From NCBI GenBank assembly GCA_026990815.1, contig JALXCS010000232.1, positions 4,347 through 15,580 on the forward strand: a stretch of DNA of 11,234 bases. Direction: 5' to 3'. The notes under the pieces were generated by a model. That model was not told where the DNA came from and ran no database searches. It saw nothing but the letters and a program-made list of their open reading frames with translations. Both the position numbers and the translations under genes were made by a program. Of the stretch, positions 1-6,591 are shown in pieces. The first letter of the stretch is position 1. Every line of letters begins with the position of its first letter. The stretch comes from Methylomonas sp. Lineage in GTDB: Bacteria > Pseudomonadota > Gammaproteobacteria > Methylococcales > Methylomonadaceae.

Positions 1-284
1 GTCATAAGCTGCATAATTATGGACGCAGAAATATACGGCATAATTCCCAAAGCAAACAAACTAAACCGTTTTAATGCCCCTCCTGAGAACATATTAAACA
101 TGTCGAGAATAGAACCTTCTTGTTGCTTAAACATTAAAGACAATGCGTTTGGGTCTATTCCTGGAACCGGTATATGGGCACCGATTCGATATACAAATAA
201 TGCTCCTAGTACAAAAAGCAATCTTGCCCTTAATTCAGACAAATTACCCGTCTTTGATTTCATTACTGCTTCTGGTGTACTCAC
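1..284 (-). CDS. secY: Protein translocase subunit SecY, N-terminal part (cut by window edge)
   Basis: SecY forms the protein-conducting channel of the inner membrane with SecE and SecG. The 94 visible codons cover a short cytoplasmic N-terminus, the first membrane helix (about residues 21-38, after SELRARLLFV), the periplasmic segment with IPVPGIDP (39-46), the plug region with MFNMFSGGAL (62-71), and the start of helix 2 with ALGIMPYISASIIMQLM (78-94). These are hallmark SecY blocks. I chose a GTG start 5 nt after the rplO stop. It has AGG four bases upstream and puts the ELRARLLFV block at the same distance from the N-terminus as in E. coli SecY. An ATG at codon 8 is a less likely alternative. 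The C-terminal helices lie outside the window. Position after rplO is the normal end of the spc operon. Confidence 0.96.
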   Translation of the reverse strand, partial: MSTPEAVMKSKTGNLSELRARLLFVLGALFVYRIGAHIPVPGIDPNALSLMFKQQEGSILDMFNMFSGGALKRFSLFALGIMPYISASIIMQLM

Positions 285-289
285 TTGGC

Positions 290-724
290 CTATGCCTCAA
301 TTTTACCGCCGGCAGCGAGTATGGATGCTTCTGCCCCACCAGTAACTTTAATGCCTTTTATTGTTATTGGTTTCTCGATTTTGCCAGACTTGATTATTTT
401 TATATTTATTGCACTCGCTGATACAATATTTAGTTTTTTTAGAATCGAAATATCGACCACATCGAGACCAAGAGAGTTTAATTCACTCAGCCTCACTTCT
501 GCGGAATATTTTTTCTTCCTAGAAGTGAATCCAACTTTTGGAAGTCTTCTTTGCAGTGGCATCTGGCCTCCCTCAAATCCAACTTTATGAAACCCCCCAC
601 TTCTAGACTTTTGTCCTTTATGCCCCCTGCCACAAGTTTTTCCAAGCGTTGACCCTATCCCTCTACCAACACGCTTTGCTTTTATTTTTGATCCCGACGC
701 AGGCTTTAATGTATTTAAATGCAT
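290..724 (-). CDS. rplO: 50S ribosomal protein L15
   Basis: L15 binds 23S rRNA late in assembly of the large subunit and helps organise its core. The 144-residue length is normal. The basic, glycine-rich N-terminal extension that threads into rRNA is plain: KRVGRGIGSTLGKTCGRGHK at residues 18-37, then GGFHKVGFEGGQMPLQRRLP (43-62). The C-terminal globular half carries the typical GGAEASILAAGG near the end. The ATG overlaps the rpmD stop by one base (TAATG), which suggests translational coupling, and a GAGGA Shine-Dalgarno lies just upstream inside rpmD. The gene ends in TAG, 5 nt before secY. Confidence 0.98.
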   Translation of the reverse strand: MHLNTLKPASGSKIKAKRVGRGIGSTLGKTCGRGHKGQKSRSGGFHKVGFEGGQMPLQRRLPKVGFTSRKKKYSAEVRLSELNSLGLDVVDISILKKLNIVSASAINIKIIKSGKIEKPITIKGIKVTGGAEASILAAGGKIEA

Positions 725-909
725 TAACTTTCCTCAACTCTTACCATATAGGATACTTTATTTATCATCCCACGGTTTTCTGGCGTGTCCAAAACCTCAA
801 CAGTTTGATTTATTCTTTTCAACCCAAGCCCTTGCAAACATGCTTGGTGCTTTTTTAGACGTCCATTTTTACTTTTGGTCATTGTAACGGTAATTTTTTT
901 TTCAGCCAT
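724..909 (-). CDS. rpmD: 50S ribosomal protein L30
   Basis: L30 is a small peripheral protein of the large subunit. The 61-residue product starts MAEKKITVTM and contains the family core, with GLGLKRINQTVEVLDTP at residues 27-43 followed by NRGMINKVSY. The frame could extend five codons upstream to a TTG. I reject that start because the family begins almost at the KITVT strand and because the longer form would overlap rpsE. With the ATG the gap to rpsE is 7 nt. The upstream signal is only a weak GGA, so translation may depend on ribosomes finishing rpsE. The TAA stop overlaps the rplO ATG. Confidence 0.96.
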   Translation of the reverse strand: MAEKKITVTMTKSKNGRLKKHQACLQGLGLKRINQTVEVLDTPENRGMINKVSYMVRVEES

Positions 910-916
910 GACAATA

Positions 917-1423
917 TTATCCAATTATCTCTTCAACTGTTAACCCACGTTTGGCAGCAATTTGCTTAGCATCACGCATATCACCCAATCCATTTATAGT
1001 TGCTCTAACCACATTAATTGGGTTATTTGTGCCAATACATTTTGCCAAAACGTTATTAACTCCAACCACTTCAAATACTGCTCTCATTGCCCCACCTGCA
1101 ATAACTCCAGTTCCTTCCGATGCTGGCTGCATATAAATCTTTGCCGCTCCTGTTGATGTCATGATAGGGTATTGCAATGTTCCATTTTTCAGTGACACCT
1201 TACGCATATTTTTTCTCGCTTGCTCTAGGGATTTTTGTATAGCTATTGGAACCTCTCGCGCTTTACAAACACCATAACCGACACGCCCCTCTCCGTCGCC
1301 TACAACTGTCAGAGCGGTAAACCCGAAAACTCTGCCCCCTTTAACCACTTTTGCTACTCGTCGAACTGAAACAAGTTTTTCTTGCAATCCATCAGAATTG
1401 TCTTGATTATGTGCTGCTGCCAT
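917..1423 (-). CDS. rpsE: 30S ribosomal protein S5
   Basis: S5 sits on the back of the small subunit near the mRNA entry channel. In well-studied bacteria it affects translational accuracy and is a target of spectinomycin resistance mutations. The 168 residues show the N-terminal double-stranded RNA-binding-type domain with KLVSVRRVAKVVKGGRVFGF (16-35), whose loop is the classical spectinomycin region and looks unaltered. The C-terminal domain has GTGVIAGGAMRAVFEVVGV (104-122) and NNPINVVRATINGL (133-146). The ATG has a good AGGGGA upstream and lies 9 nt after rplR. The short N-terminal tail before EKLVSV is poorly conserved, as usual in this family. Confidence 0.98.
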   Translation of the reverse strand: MAAAHNQDNSDGLQEKLVSVRRVAKVVKGGRVFGFTALTVVGDGEGRVGYGVCKAREVPIAIQKSLEQARKNMRKVSLKNGTLQYPIMTSTGAAKIYMQPASEGTGVIAGGAMRAVFEVVGVNNVLAKCIGTNNPINVVRATINGLGDMRDAKQIAAKRGLTVEEIIG

Positions 1424-1432
1424 TGTTTTCCC

Positions 1433-1789
1433 CTAAAATTTTAAACCTGCTTCACGAGCAGCATCTGCAAGTGCTTTAACTCGACCATGATACTTAAAAC
1501 CAGAACGATCAAATGCAACCTCAGTTATACCCGCATCCAAAGCCTTCTTTGCTATTTTTTCACCAACCAGTGTAGCTGCATTAATATTGCCACCAGATTT
1601 GATTGCTGTCTTAACTTCAGGCTGTATTGTTGATGCTGATGCCAATGTTTTAGTGCCATCTTGACTTATTATCTGTGCATAAATGTGTTGCAAAGTTTTA
1701 TGTATAGTTAGGCGATTCATGCCCGCTTTTTTAATCTTTTTCCGTAGCTTTAATGCGCGCCTCATGCGAGCTAATTTCTTATCTTTCAC
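1433..1789 (-). CDS. rplR: 50S ribosomal protein L18, GTG start
   Basis: L18 binds 5S rRNA and, with L5, docks it into the central protuberance of the large subunit. The 118-residue length is normal. The basic N-terminus (KKLARMRRALKLRKKIKK, 4-21) is followed by HIYAQIISQDG (35-45) and the conserved C-terminal block FDRSGFKYHGRVKALADAAR (93-112) ending in EAGLKF. The start is GTG: the frame begins MKDKKLARMRRA, lines up with the E. coli start, and has a Shine-Dalgarno sequence immediately upstream. rplF ends 8 nt earlier, so the binding site partly covers the rplF stop. The gene ends in TAG. Confidence 0.97.
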   Translation of the reverse strand: MKDKKLARMRRALKLRKKIKKAGMNRLTIHKTLQHIYAQIISQDGTKTLASASTIQPEVKTAIKSGGNINAATLVGEKIAKKALDAGITEVAFDRSGFKYHGRVKALADAAREAGLKF

Positions 1790-1792
1790 GTT

Positions 1793-1799
1793 TCCACCT
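1793..1799 (-). promoter_or_regulatory. Ribosome binding site supporting the GTG start of rplR
   Basis: AGGTGGA lies three bases before the GTG. The AGGTG portion pairs with the 5' part of the 16S anti-Shine-Dalgarno, which suits such a short spacer. It covers part of the rplF TAG stop, so termination of L6 and initiation of L18 occur at the same spot. This supports GTG rather than the ATG at codon 9. Confidence 0.7.
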
Positions 1800-2331
1800 A
1801 TTTTTTCTTGGCTTCTTTTCTTACTACATATTCATCAGAGTATCTTACGCCTTTTCCTTTGTAAGGCTCTGGAGGACGATAAGACCTAATCTTTGCTGAA
1901 ACAGCTCCTACTTGCTGCTTATCTTTTCCCTTAACAATAATCTCTGTTTGACTTGGTGTCTCTATCGTCACACCTTCAGGTATTTCATAGTCAATCGGGT
2001 GCGAGTACCCTAATGTGAGGTTCAAAATCTTTGCTTTGACTTGAGCCCTATATCCAACCCCAATCAAAGTCAGCTTTTTTTCAAATCCTTGAGATACACC
2101 TGTTATCATATTATTGACAATTGCACGTGCTGTTCCAGCTTGCGCCTTTGCCTGTCTATTATTTTTATCCCAAGTCACCTTAATTTGATTTTCTTTTATC
2201 TCAAGATCGACAGAATTATGCAGTTGGTGCATCAATTCCCCTTTTGATCCCTTGACAACCATTATCATGCCATCTTTTTTAACTTCAACTCCATTTGGAA
2301 TTGTTATTGGATTATTTGCAACTCTTGACAT
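1798..2331 (-). CDS. rplF: 50S ribosomal protein L6
   Basis: L6 lies at the base of the L7/L12 stalk near the sarcin-ricin loop, where elongation factors bind. The 177 residues form the usual two duplicated alpha-beta domains. The N-terminal one spans about 1-80 (SRVANNPITIPNGVEV at the start). The C-terminal one has LTLIGVGYRAQVKAKILNLT (87-106) and the signature PEPYKGKGVRYSDE (154-167), followed by a lysine-rich tail. The ATG has only a weak AGG upstream, 20 nt after rpsH. It ends in TAG. Length and blocks match the bacterial family throughout, with no gap or frameshift. Confidence 0.98.
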   Translation of the reverse strand: MSRVANNPITIPNGVEVKKDGMIMVVKGSKGELMHQLHNSVDLEIKENQIKVTWDKNNRQAKAQAGTARAIVNNMITGVSQGFEKKLTLIGVGYRAQVKAKILNLTLGYSHPIDYEIPEGVTIETPSQTEIIVKGKDKQQVGAVSAKIRSYRPPEPYKGKGVRYSDEYVVRKEAKKK

Positions 2332-2351
2332 TGTATCGGCCTAATAAATTA

Positions 2352-2747
2352 TTAACTAACTGTACAAAGAATTTCGCCGCCGTATCCTAATGCGCGAGCT
2401 GCTTTGTCAGTCATTACACCCTTAGAAGTTGAAACAATTGCAGTCCCCAAACCACCAAGAACTTTTGGAAGCTCATCTTTGGATTTGTATATCCTCAACC
2501 CTGGCTTACTAACACGATTAACAGTTTCAATCACTGGTATGCCATTGTAATACTTTAAAAAAATGGTTATTTCTTCTTTCACGCCATTTTTTTCAGTAGT
2601 GAAATCTTTTATATAACCCTCTTGTTTTAAAACGCTAGCTATTGCTGCCTTTTGCTTTGAGGACGGCATTCTAACACTTTCTTTTGCAACTGCCTGTCCG
2701 TTCCTAATACGAGTCAACATATCAGCAATTGGATCTGACATACTCAT
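2352..2747 (-). CDS. rpsH: 30S ribosomal protein S8
   Basis: S8 is a primary 16S rRNA binder needed to fold the central domain. In E. coli it also represses the spc operon by binding its mRNA near rplE. The 131-residue product begins MSMSDPIADMLTRIRNGQ (1-18), close to the E. coli start, and has the C-terminal rRNA-binding signature GTAIVSTSKGVMTDKAAR (101-118) followed by GYGGEILCTVS. Two ATGs lie two codons apart. The first is preferred because it sits 7 nt from a clear AGGAG. The 36-nt spacer from rpsN is the longest between protein genes in the window. I could not identify an S8 operator with confidence. Confidence 0.98.
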   Translation of the reverse strand: MSMSDPIADMLTRIRNGQAVAKESVRMPSSKQKAAIASVLKQEGYIKDFTTEKNGVKEEITIFLKYYNGIPVIETVNRVSKPGLRIYKSKDELPKVLGGLGTAIVSTSKGVMTDKAARALGYGGEILCTVS

Positions 2748-2754
2748 GAGCGCT

Positions 2755-2759
2755 CTCCT
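2755..2759 (-). promoter_or_regulatory. Ribosome binding site deciding the rpsH start
   Basis: A canonical AGGAG lies 7 nt before the first ATG and 13 nt before the second. It therefore selects the longer MSMSDPIA form, which agrees with S8 of related bacteria. Confidence 0.75.
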
Positions 2760-2783
2760 GTTTCTATCATAACCATTTACACA

Positions 2784-3089
2784 TTACCAGCTTGCTTTTA
2801 CTAAACCAGGGACATCCCCTCTCATAGTCGCCTCCCTGAGCTTATTACGGCTTAATCCAAACTTACGATAATAGCCATGTGGTCGCCCTGTTAAATTACA
2901 TCTATTCCTCAATCTTGAGCGACTTGAATCCCTGGGAAGTTTTTGCAATTGTAGCTGTGCCGCCTCTTTGTCTTCATAACTTGCATTTACATCTCTAATT
3001 ATTGTTTTTAGAGCTTCACGCTTGGCTCTAAATTTGTTTACCATTTTTATGCGCTTATTTTCGCGCGCTATCATTGACTTTTTAGCCAT
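2784..3089 (-). CDS. rpsN: 30S ribosomal protein S14, zinc-free long form
   Basis: S14 helps assemble the head of the small subunit close to the decoding region. The 101 residues are the long (C-minus) form usual in proteobacteria. The N-terminus MAKKSMIARENKR and the C-terminal block RSRLRNRCNLTGRPHGYYRK (57-76), then FGLSRNKLRE, are typical. There is a single cysteine in that region and no pair of CxxC motifs, so it does not bind zinc like the short S14. The ATG has AAGGCGAG just upstream, in the 9-nt gap from rplE. Ending in KASW is normal for the family. Confidence 0.98.
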   Translation of the reverse strand: MAKKSMIARENKRIKMVNKFRAKREALKTIIRDVNASYEDKEAAQLQLQKLPRDSSRSRLRNRCNLTGRPHGYYRKFGLSRNKLREATMRGDVPGLVKASW

Positions 3090-3098
3090 AACTCGCCT

Positions 3099-3638
3099 TT
3101 AACTCTTAAATGGAAAATTGAATAGCTTTAGCAAAGCCAATCCTTCTTCGTTAGTTCTAGCACTTGTCGTGATCGAAATATCTAATCCACGTAGTGTATC
3201 AATCTTATCGTAATCTATTTCTGGAAAAATGATTTGTTCATTAACACCCATTGTATAATTCCCTCTACCATCGAAACTTTTGGGGCTTAAACCTCTAAAA
3301 TCTCGGATTCTAGGAATTGCGATACTTATGAGCCTATCTAAAAATTCATACATACGCTCACTTCGCAAAGTGACCTTACAACCAATTGGCATATCGTCAC
3401 GTATTTTAAAGCCAGCAATAGATTTTCTAGCTTTTGTTATCACAGGCTTTTGTCCTGAAATTTTTTCTAAATCGCTTAAGGCAGATTGCAGGATTTTCTT
3501 ATCCGCTACAGCTTCACCCACTCCCATGTTCAAAGTGATTTTTGTTATTTTCGGAACCTGCATCACTGATTTATAACCAAGCTGCTTCTTCAATGAAGGT
3601 TGAATCTGTTCCTTAAACTGTTGTTGTAATCTCGCCAT
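3099..3638 (-). CDS. rplE: 50S ribosomal protein L5
   Basis: L5 binds 5S rRNA in the central protuberance and contacts the P-site tRNA and the small subunit. The 179-residue length is normal. Family blocks are in order: PKITKITLNMGVGEA (29-43), the GQKPVITKARKSIAGFKIR stretch (62-80), YEFLDRLISIAIPRIRDFRG (97-116) and GNYTMGVNEQIIFPEIDYD (126-144), ending with a phenylalanine-rich tail. The ATG follows rplX by 14 nt and has no strong Shine-Dalgarno; TAGGT lies rather far upstream. In E. coli the S8-mediated feedback site is at this junction, but the short spacer here shows no convincing copy of the S8 site. Confidence 0.98.
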   Translation of the reverse strand: MARLQQQFKEQIQPSLKKQLGYKSVMQVPKITKITLNMGVGEAVADKKILQSALSDLEKISGQKPVITKARKSIAGFKIRDDMPIGCKVTLRSERMYEFLDRLISIAIPRIRDFRGLSPKSFDGRGNYTMGVNEQIIFPEIDYDKIDTLRGLDISITTSARTNEEGLALLKLFNFPFKS

Positions 3639-3652
3639 AGCTATTTATATAC

Positions 3653-3967
3653 CTAAACATCAATAGTTTCTTTATTCGATTTAAAAAAACGAACTTTTTG
3701 CCCATCTTCCAACTGACGGATCCCTACGCGATCCGCTTTTTTGGTTTCGGGATTATATATACCAATATTTGACATATGAATTGGCATATCCTTTTCTATA
3801 ATTCCGCCCGCTACTCCTGCGTTGGGATTTGGCTTTTGGTGTTTCTTTACCCGATTAATACCTTCCACAAGTACTTTATCTGATAACCGTTTAAGGACTT
3901 TTCCACGTTTGCCTTTATCTCGACCTGCCAAGACAATTACTTCGTCCCCTTTTTTGATTTTCTGCAT
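3653..3967 (-). CDS. rplX: 50S ribosomal protein L24
   Basis: L24 is an early assembly protein that nucleates folding of the large subunit and lies near the polypeptide exit tunnel. The 104-residue protein opens with a KOW motif: KGDEVIVLAGRDKGKRGKV at residues 6-24. It then has INRVKKHQKPNPNAGVAGGI (37-56), a basic loop typical of the bacterial form, and DRVGIRQLEDGQKVRFFK in the C-terminal part. The ATG has AAGG upstream, in a 17-nt gap after rplN. The stop is TAG. Nothing unusual is visible in length or motifs. Confidence 0.98.
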   Translation of the reverse strand: MQKIKKGDEVIVLAGRDKGKRGKVLKRLSDKVLVEGINRVKKHQKPNPNAGVAGGIIEKDMPIHMSNIGIYNPETKKADRVGIRQLEDGQKVRFFKSNKETIDV

Positions 3968-3984
3968 TTTATTAACCTTTCAGT

Positions 3985-4353
3985 CTATAGAACTTCAGGA
4001 GCAAGAGATATTATTTTCATAAATTTCTCCCCTCTCAATTCTCTAGTTACTGGACCAAAAATTCTGGTGCCTAATGGTTGTAATTGGGTATTAAGTATAA
4101 CTGCCGCATTTCCATCAAAGCGAATTACCGAGCCATCTGGCCTACGCACACCTTTTTTTGTTCGTACAACTAATGCGTTATATACCTCGCCTTTTTTTAC
4201 TCTTCCACGAGGAATTGCATCCTTGACACTTACTTTTATAATATCGCCAATTCCTGCATATCGCCTGTGTGAGCCACCAAGTACTTTGATACACATCACC
4301 CTTTTTGCGCCACTATTATCTGCGACATCAAGGTTTGTTTGCATCTGAATCAT
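3985..4353 (-). CDS. rplN: 50S ribosomal protein L14
   Basis: L14 lies on the subunit interface of the 50S, where it makes bridges to 16S rRNA and is the binding site for the silencing factor RsfS. The 122 residues are the standard length. It starts MIQMQTNLDVADNSGAKRV (1-19), with the conserved VMCIKVLGGSHRRYAGIGD (19-37), VYNALVVRTKKGVRR (57-71) and IFGPVTRELR near the end. An AGGAA lies at good distance before the ATG. In E. coli this gene opens a separate spc operon behind its own promoter. Here only 32 AT-rich bases separate it from rpsQ, so readthrough from the S10 genes is likely. Confidence 0.98.
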   Translation of the reverse strand: MIQMQTNLDVADNSGAKRVMCIKVLGGSHRRYAGIGDIIKVSVKDAIPRGRVKKGEVYNALVVRTKKGVRRPDGSVIRFDGNAAVILNTQLQPLGTRIFGPVTRELRGEKFMKIISLAPEVL

Positions 4354-4385
4354 GATAAATTCCTAGCTATATAATATTTAAACGA

Positions 4386-4652
4386 TTATGCGTATTTATT
4401 TGTACGCTCTAGTATTTCAACCAATCTAAATGTTTTTTTCTTAGAAATCGGCCTACTCGACGTTATTGAGACAACATCACCTTCCTGACATTGGTTTTCA
4501 GCGTCATGGGCGAATATTTTTGACGATCTCTTCATGTATTTTCCATATATTGGATGTTTGATTGTACGTTCAACAGATACAGCTATTGTTTTATCCATTT
4601 TATTACTGACAACACGGCCTGTTATTGTCCTCAACTTCTCTGTATCAGTCAT
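4386..4652 (-). CDS. rpsQ: 30S ribosomal protein S17
   Basis: S17 is a primary 16S rRNA binder of OB-fold type needed early in 30S assembly. Started at the ATG used here, it is 88 residues: MTDTEKLRTITGRVVSNK (1-18), then the S17 signature GDVVSITSSRPISKKKTF (58-75) followed by RLVEI. The frame can be read seven codons further up to another ATG, but that one has no Shine-Dalgarno and lies inside rpmC. The shorter start matches the usual MTD-type N-terminus and follows a purine-rich AAGAGAAA. It overlaps the rpmC stop by 8 nt, consistent with translational coupling. Confidence 0.95.
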   Translation of the reverse strand: MTDTEKLRTITGRVVSNKMDKTIAVSVERTIKHPIYGKYMKRSSKIFAHDAENQCQEGDVVSITSSRPISKKKTFRLVEILERTNKYA

Positions 4653-4845
4653 TGTTATTTCTCTTCTTTTCATTTAGAACGGTGTTTATTCGAGCAATGT
4701 TACGCCGTACCTTTTTTACTTGGTCCGGCTTGGACAATTGTCCCGTTCCTTTCTGCATTCTCAAATTAAACTGTTCTTTTGATAATCCAGTTAGAATATC
4801 TTGCAATTCTTTCTCTGTCTTTTGATGTAATTCTACCGCTTTCAT
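4645..4845 (-). CDS. rpmC: 50S ribosomal protein L29
   Basis: L29 is a small helical protein at the exit of the polypeptide tunnel, next to L23, where trigger factor and the signal recognition particle dock. The 66 residues form the expected two-helix hairpin: ELHQKTEKELQDILTGLSKE (5-24) and, after QLSKP, the signature KKVRRNIARINTVLNEK (44-60). The tail is short and Asn-rich. The ATG overlaps the rplP stop by one base (TAATG), and the end of the gene overlaps rpsQ by 8 nt. It is thus coupled on both sides. It is one of only three genes in the window ending in TGA. Confidence 0.97.
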   Translation of the reverse strand: MKAVELHQKTEKELQDILTGLSKEQFNLRMQKGTGQLSKPDQVKKVRRNIARINTVLNEKKRNNND

Positions 4846-5258
4846 TACATTACCGTCCGGGTTGCAAATGTTGTTTTTACAGGTAGCTTAGCAGCTGCTA
4901 ATTTAAAAGCTTCTCTCGCAAGCTCTTCTGGCACACCTTGTATCTCATACAACATGGTACCTGGTTTTATTTGTGCTACCCAATATTCTACACTTCCTTT
5001 TCCTTTTCCCATTCTAACTTCTAATGGTTTTTTAGTAATTGGCTTATCAGGAAAAATCCTTATCCATAATTTTCCACCTCTTTTGACATGCCGAGTAATT
5101 GTTCTTCGAGCAGCTTCAATTTGTCGGGCAGTTATTCTACCTCGAGCAGTTGATTGCAAGCCATACTCACCGAAACTTACGGAGGACCCTCGCACTGCCA
5201 TTCCCTTATTTCTGCCCTTATGCTGTTTTCTGAATTTAGTTCTTTTCGGCTGAAGCAT
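4845..5258 (-). CDS. rplP: 50S ribosomal protein L16
   Basis: L16 sits between the central protuberance and the peptidyl transferase centre and helps position A-site tRNA. The 137-residue protein begins MLQPKRTKFRKQHKGRNKG (1-19) and has the L16 signatures TARQIEAARRTITRHVKRGG (43-62), IRIFPDKPITKKPLEVRMGK (67-86) and GVPEELAREAFKLAAAKLP (108-126). Arg82 in the VRMGKGKG loop aligns with the arginine that is hydroxylated in E. coli L16. The ATG is 12 nt after rpsC and has GAGAAAG upstream. The TAA stop overlaps the rpmC start codon. Confidence 0.98.
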   Translation of the reverse strand: MLQPKRTKFRKQHKGRNKGMAVRGSSVSFGEYGLQSTARGRITARQIEAARRTITRHVKRGGKLWIRIFPDKPITKKPLEVRMGKGKGSVEYWVAQIKPGTMLYEIQGVPEELAREAFKLAAAKLPVKTTFATRTVM

Positions 5259-5270
5259 TTTTCTTTCTCA

Positions 5271-5948
5271 CTATTTCTTTTTGATTTCAGGTTTTTCTGA
5301 AGAATCTGTTGCTTTATTTGTATCGAAAACTTCACCTTTGAATATCCAGACCTTAATCCCAATAATCCCATATGTAGTATGAGCTTCCGCAGTCCCGTAA
5401 TCAATATCTGCTCTAAGCGTATGTAATGGGACCCGTCCTTCTCTGTACCATTCACTGCGTGCAATTTCAGCTCCATTCAACCTGCCAGCAACATTAATTT
5501 TTATCCCTTCAGCACCAAGCCTCATAGTGTTTGTAACAGCTCTTTTCATCGCTCTACGATACATGATTCTCTTTTCTAGTTGCTGCGCAATACTTTCAGC
5601 GACCAAATGAGCATCAAGCTCAGGTTTTCTTATTTCCTCAACATTCAACTGAACAGGTATACCCATCATTTTGGATATTTCTGTTCTTAACTTGTCAATA
5701 TCTTCGCCTTTCTTTCCTATAACCACACCTGGCCGAGCAGTATGTACAGTAATAAGAGCGTTATTTGCTGGTCTATTAACTTGAATTCTACTTACTGATG
5801 CATGGGCTAATTTTTTCTTCAAATACTCTCTAACCTGAAGATCCTGATGAAGAAACATCGGATAAACCTGTGTATTCGCATACCATCTTGAAGTCCAATC
5901 CTTGATATAACCAAGGCGTATTCCTGTTGGATGTACTTTTTGTCCCAT
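5271..5948 (-). CDS. rpsC: 30S ribosomal protein S3
   Basis: S3 lines the mRNA entry tunnel of the 30S and takes part in unwinding structured mRNA. The 225 residues contain an N-terminal segment (MGQKVHPTGIRLGYIKDW), a KH-type RNA-binding domain with the GxxG loop in PGVVIGKKGEDIDKLR (73-88), and the C-terminal domain with GAEIARSEWYREGRVPLH (159-176) and ADIDYGTAEAHTTYG (180-194). Arg131, Arg132 and Lys135 match the residues tied to helicase activity in E. coli. The tail after about residue 205 is lysine/serine rich and variable. A clear AGGGGCGA precedes the ATG. The stop is TAG. Confidence 0.98.
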   Translation of the reverse strand: MGQKVHPTGIRLGYIKDWTSRWYANTQVYPMFLHQDLQVREYLKKKLAHASVSRIQVNRPANNALITVHTARPGVVIGKKGEDIDKLRTEISKMMGIPVQLNVEEIRKPELDAHLVAESIAQQLEKRIMYRRAMKRAVTNTMRLGAEGIKINVAGRLNGAEIARSEWYREGRVPLHTLRADIDYGTAEAHTTYGIIGIKVWIFKGEVFDTNKATDSSEKPEIKKK

Positions 5949-5959
5949 TATTATCGCCC

Positions 5960-6295
5960 CTACTCGAACTCAGCTACTTTAATTGTAATATGGCAAGTTC
6001 TTTTTAAAATCTGATTTGCCGACCCTTTTGCTCTTGCTCTAAATCTTTTCAGCGTAACGCCCTCATCAACATAAACAGTTGAAACACGCAACTCATCAAT
6101 ATCAGCACTATCGTTGTGTTCTGCGTTTGCAATTGCTGACTCAAGAATCTTTTTTATAATCGATGCGGCTTTCTTTGGACTAAACGATAAAATATCCAAT
6201 GCTTTTTCTACATGTAAGCCGCGTATCTGATCTCCAACCAATCTTGCTTTTTGTGCCGATAGCGGAGCATTTTTTAATTTTGCTGAAATTTCCAT
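5960..6295 (-). CDS. rplV: 50S ribosomal protein L22
   Basis: L22 contacts all domains of 23S rRNA, and its long beta-hairpin forms part of the constriction of the nascent peptide tunnel. The 111 residues include SAQKARLVGDQIRGLHVEKA (13-32), the helical NAEHN block (57-61), and the hairpin with LKRFRARAKGSANQILKRT (82-100). E. coli has Met-Lys-Arg at 82-84, where a deletion gives macrolide resistance. Here the equivalent is Leu-Lys-Arg, with no deletion. The ATG lies 11 nt after rpsS with AAGG upstream at somewhat long spacing. The stop is TAG. Confidence 0.98.
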   Translation of the reverse strand: MEISAKLKNAPLSAQKARLVGDQIRGLHVEKALDILSFSPKKAASIIKKILESAIANAEHNDSADIDELRVSTVYVDEGVTLKRFRARAKGSANQILKRTCHITIKVAEFE

Positions 6296-6306
6296 TGAGA
6301 AAAACC

Positions 6307-6579
6307 TTATCTTGACTTCTTATCTGCCAAATGACCTTTATAAGTTCTTGTTGACGCGAACTCACCTAGTTTATGGCCCACCATATTTTCCGATATTAGA
6401 ATTGGAATATGCTGCCTTCCATTATGAACGGCAATGGTCAACCCTAGCATATCCGGGCTAATCATAGATCTTCTTGACCATGTCTTAATCGGTTTTTTGC
6501 TATTCGCTTTCACAGCCTCATCAACTTTCTTCATTAAATGATGATCAATGAACGGCCCTTTTTTAATTGAACGCGGCAC
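6307..6579 (-). CDS. rpsS: 30S ribosomal protein S19, GTG start
   Basis: S19 forms a complex with S13 in the head of the 30S and contacts the A-site tRNA and the B1a bridge. The 90 residues begin MPRSIKKGPFIDHHLMKK (1-18) and contain KTWSRRSMISPDMLG (32-46) and the signature NMVGHKLGEFASTRTYKGH (65-83), a complete S19. The initiation codon is GTG: the protein family begins exactly here, no in-frame ATG lies nearby upstream, and a GAGGA motif precedes it by 6 nt. It follows rplB by 12 nt. Confidence 0.97.
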   Translation of the reverse strand: MPRSIKKGPFIDHHLMKKVDEAVKANSKKPIKTWSRRSMISPDMLGLTIAVHNGRQHIPILISENMVGHKLGEFASTRTYKGHLADKKSR

Positions 6580-6585
6580 CTTAAT

Positions 6586-6591
6586 TCCTCA
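6586..6591 (-). promoter_or_regulatory. Ribosome binding site supporting the GTG start of rpsS
   Basis: TGAGGA lies 6 nt before the GTG, near-ideal spacing. Its first base lies next to the rplB TAG stop, so rpsS is probably translated by ribosomes arriving from rplB. Confidence 0.7.

Noticed and set aside
910..924. TTG start giving a 66-residue L30
   Set aside because: It would overlap the rpsE stop, and L30 proteins begin close to the KITVT strand. The internal ATG fits better.
3620..3680. Possible S8 operator at the rplX-rplE junction
   Set aside because: A short CTATT/AATAG pairing can be drawn, but I could not match the conserved S8-binding core of 16S helix 21, and the spacer is only 14 nt.
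4653..4673. Upstream ATG giving a 95-residue S17
   Set aside because: It has no Shine-Dalgarno, lies within rpmC, and adds residues absent from the family N-terminus.
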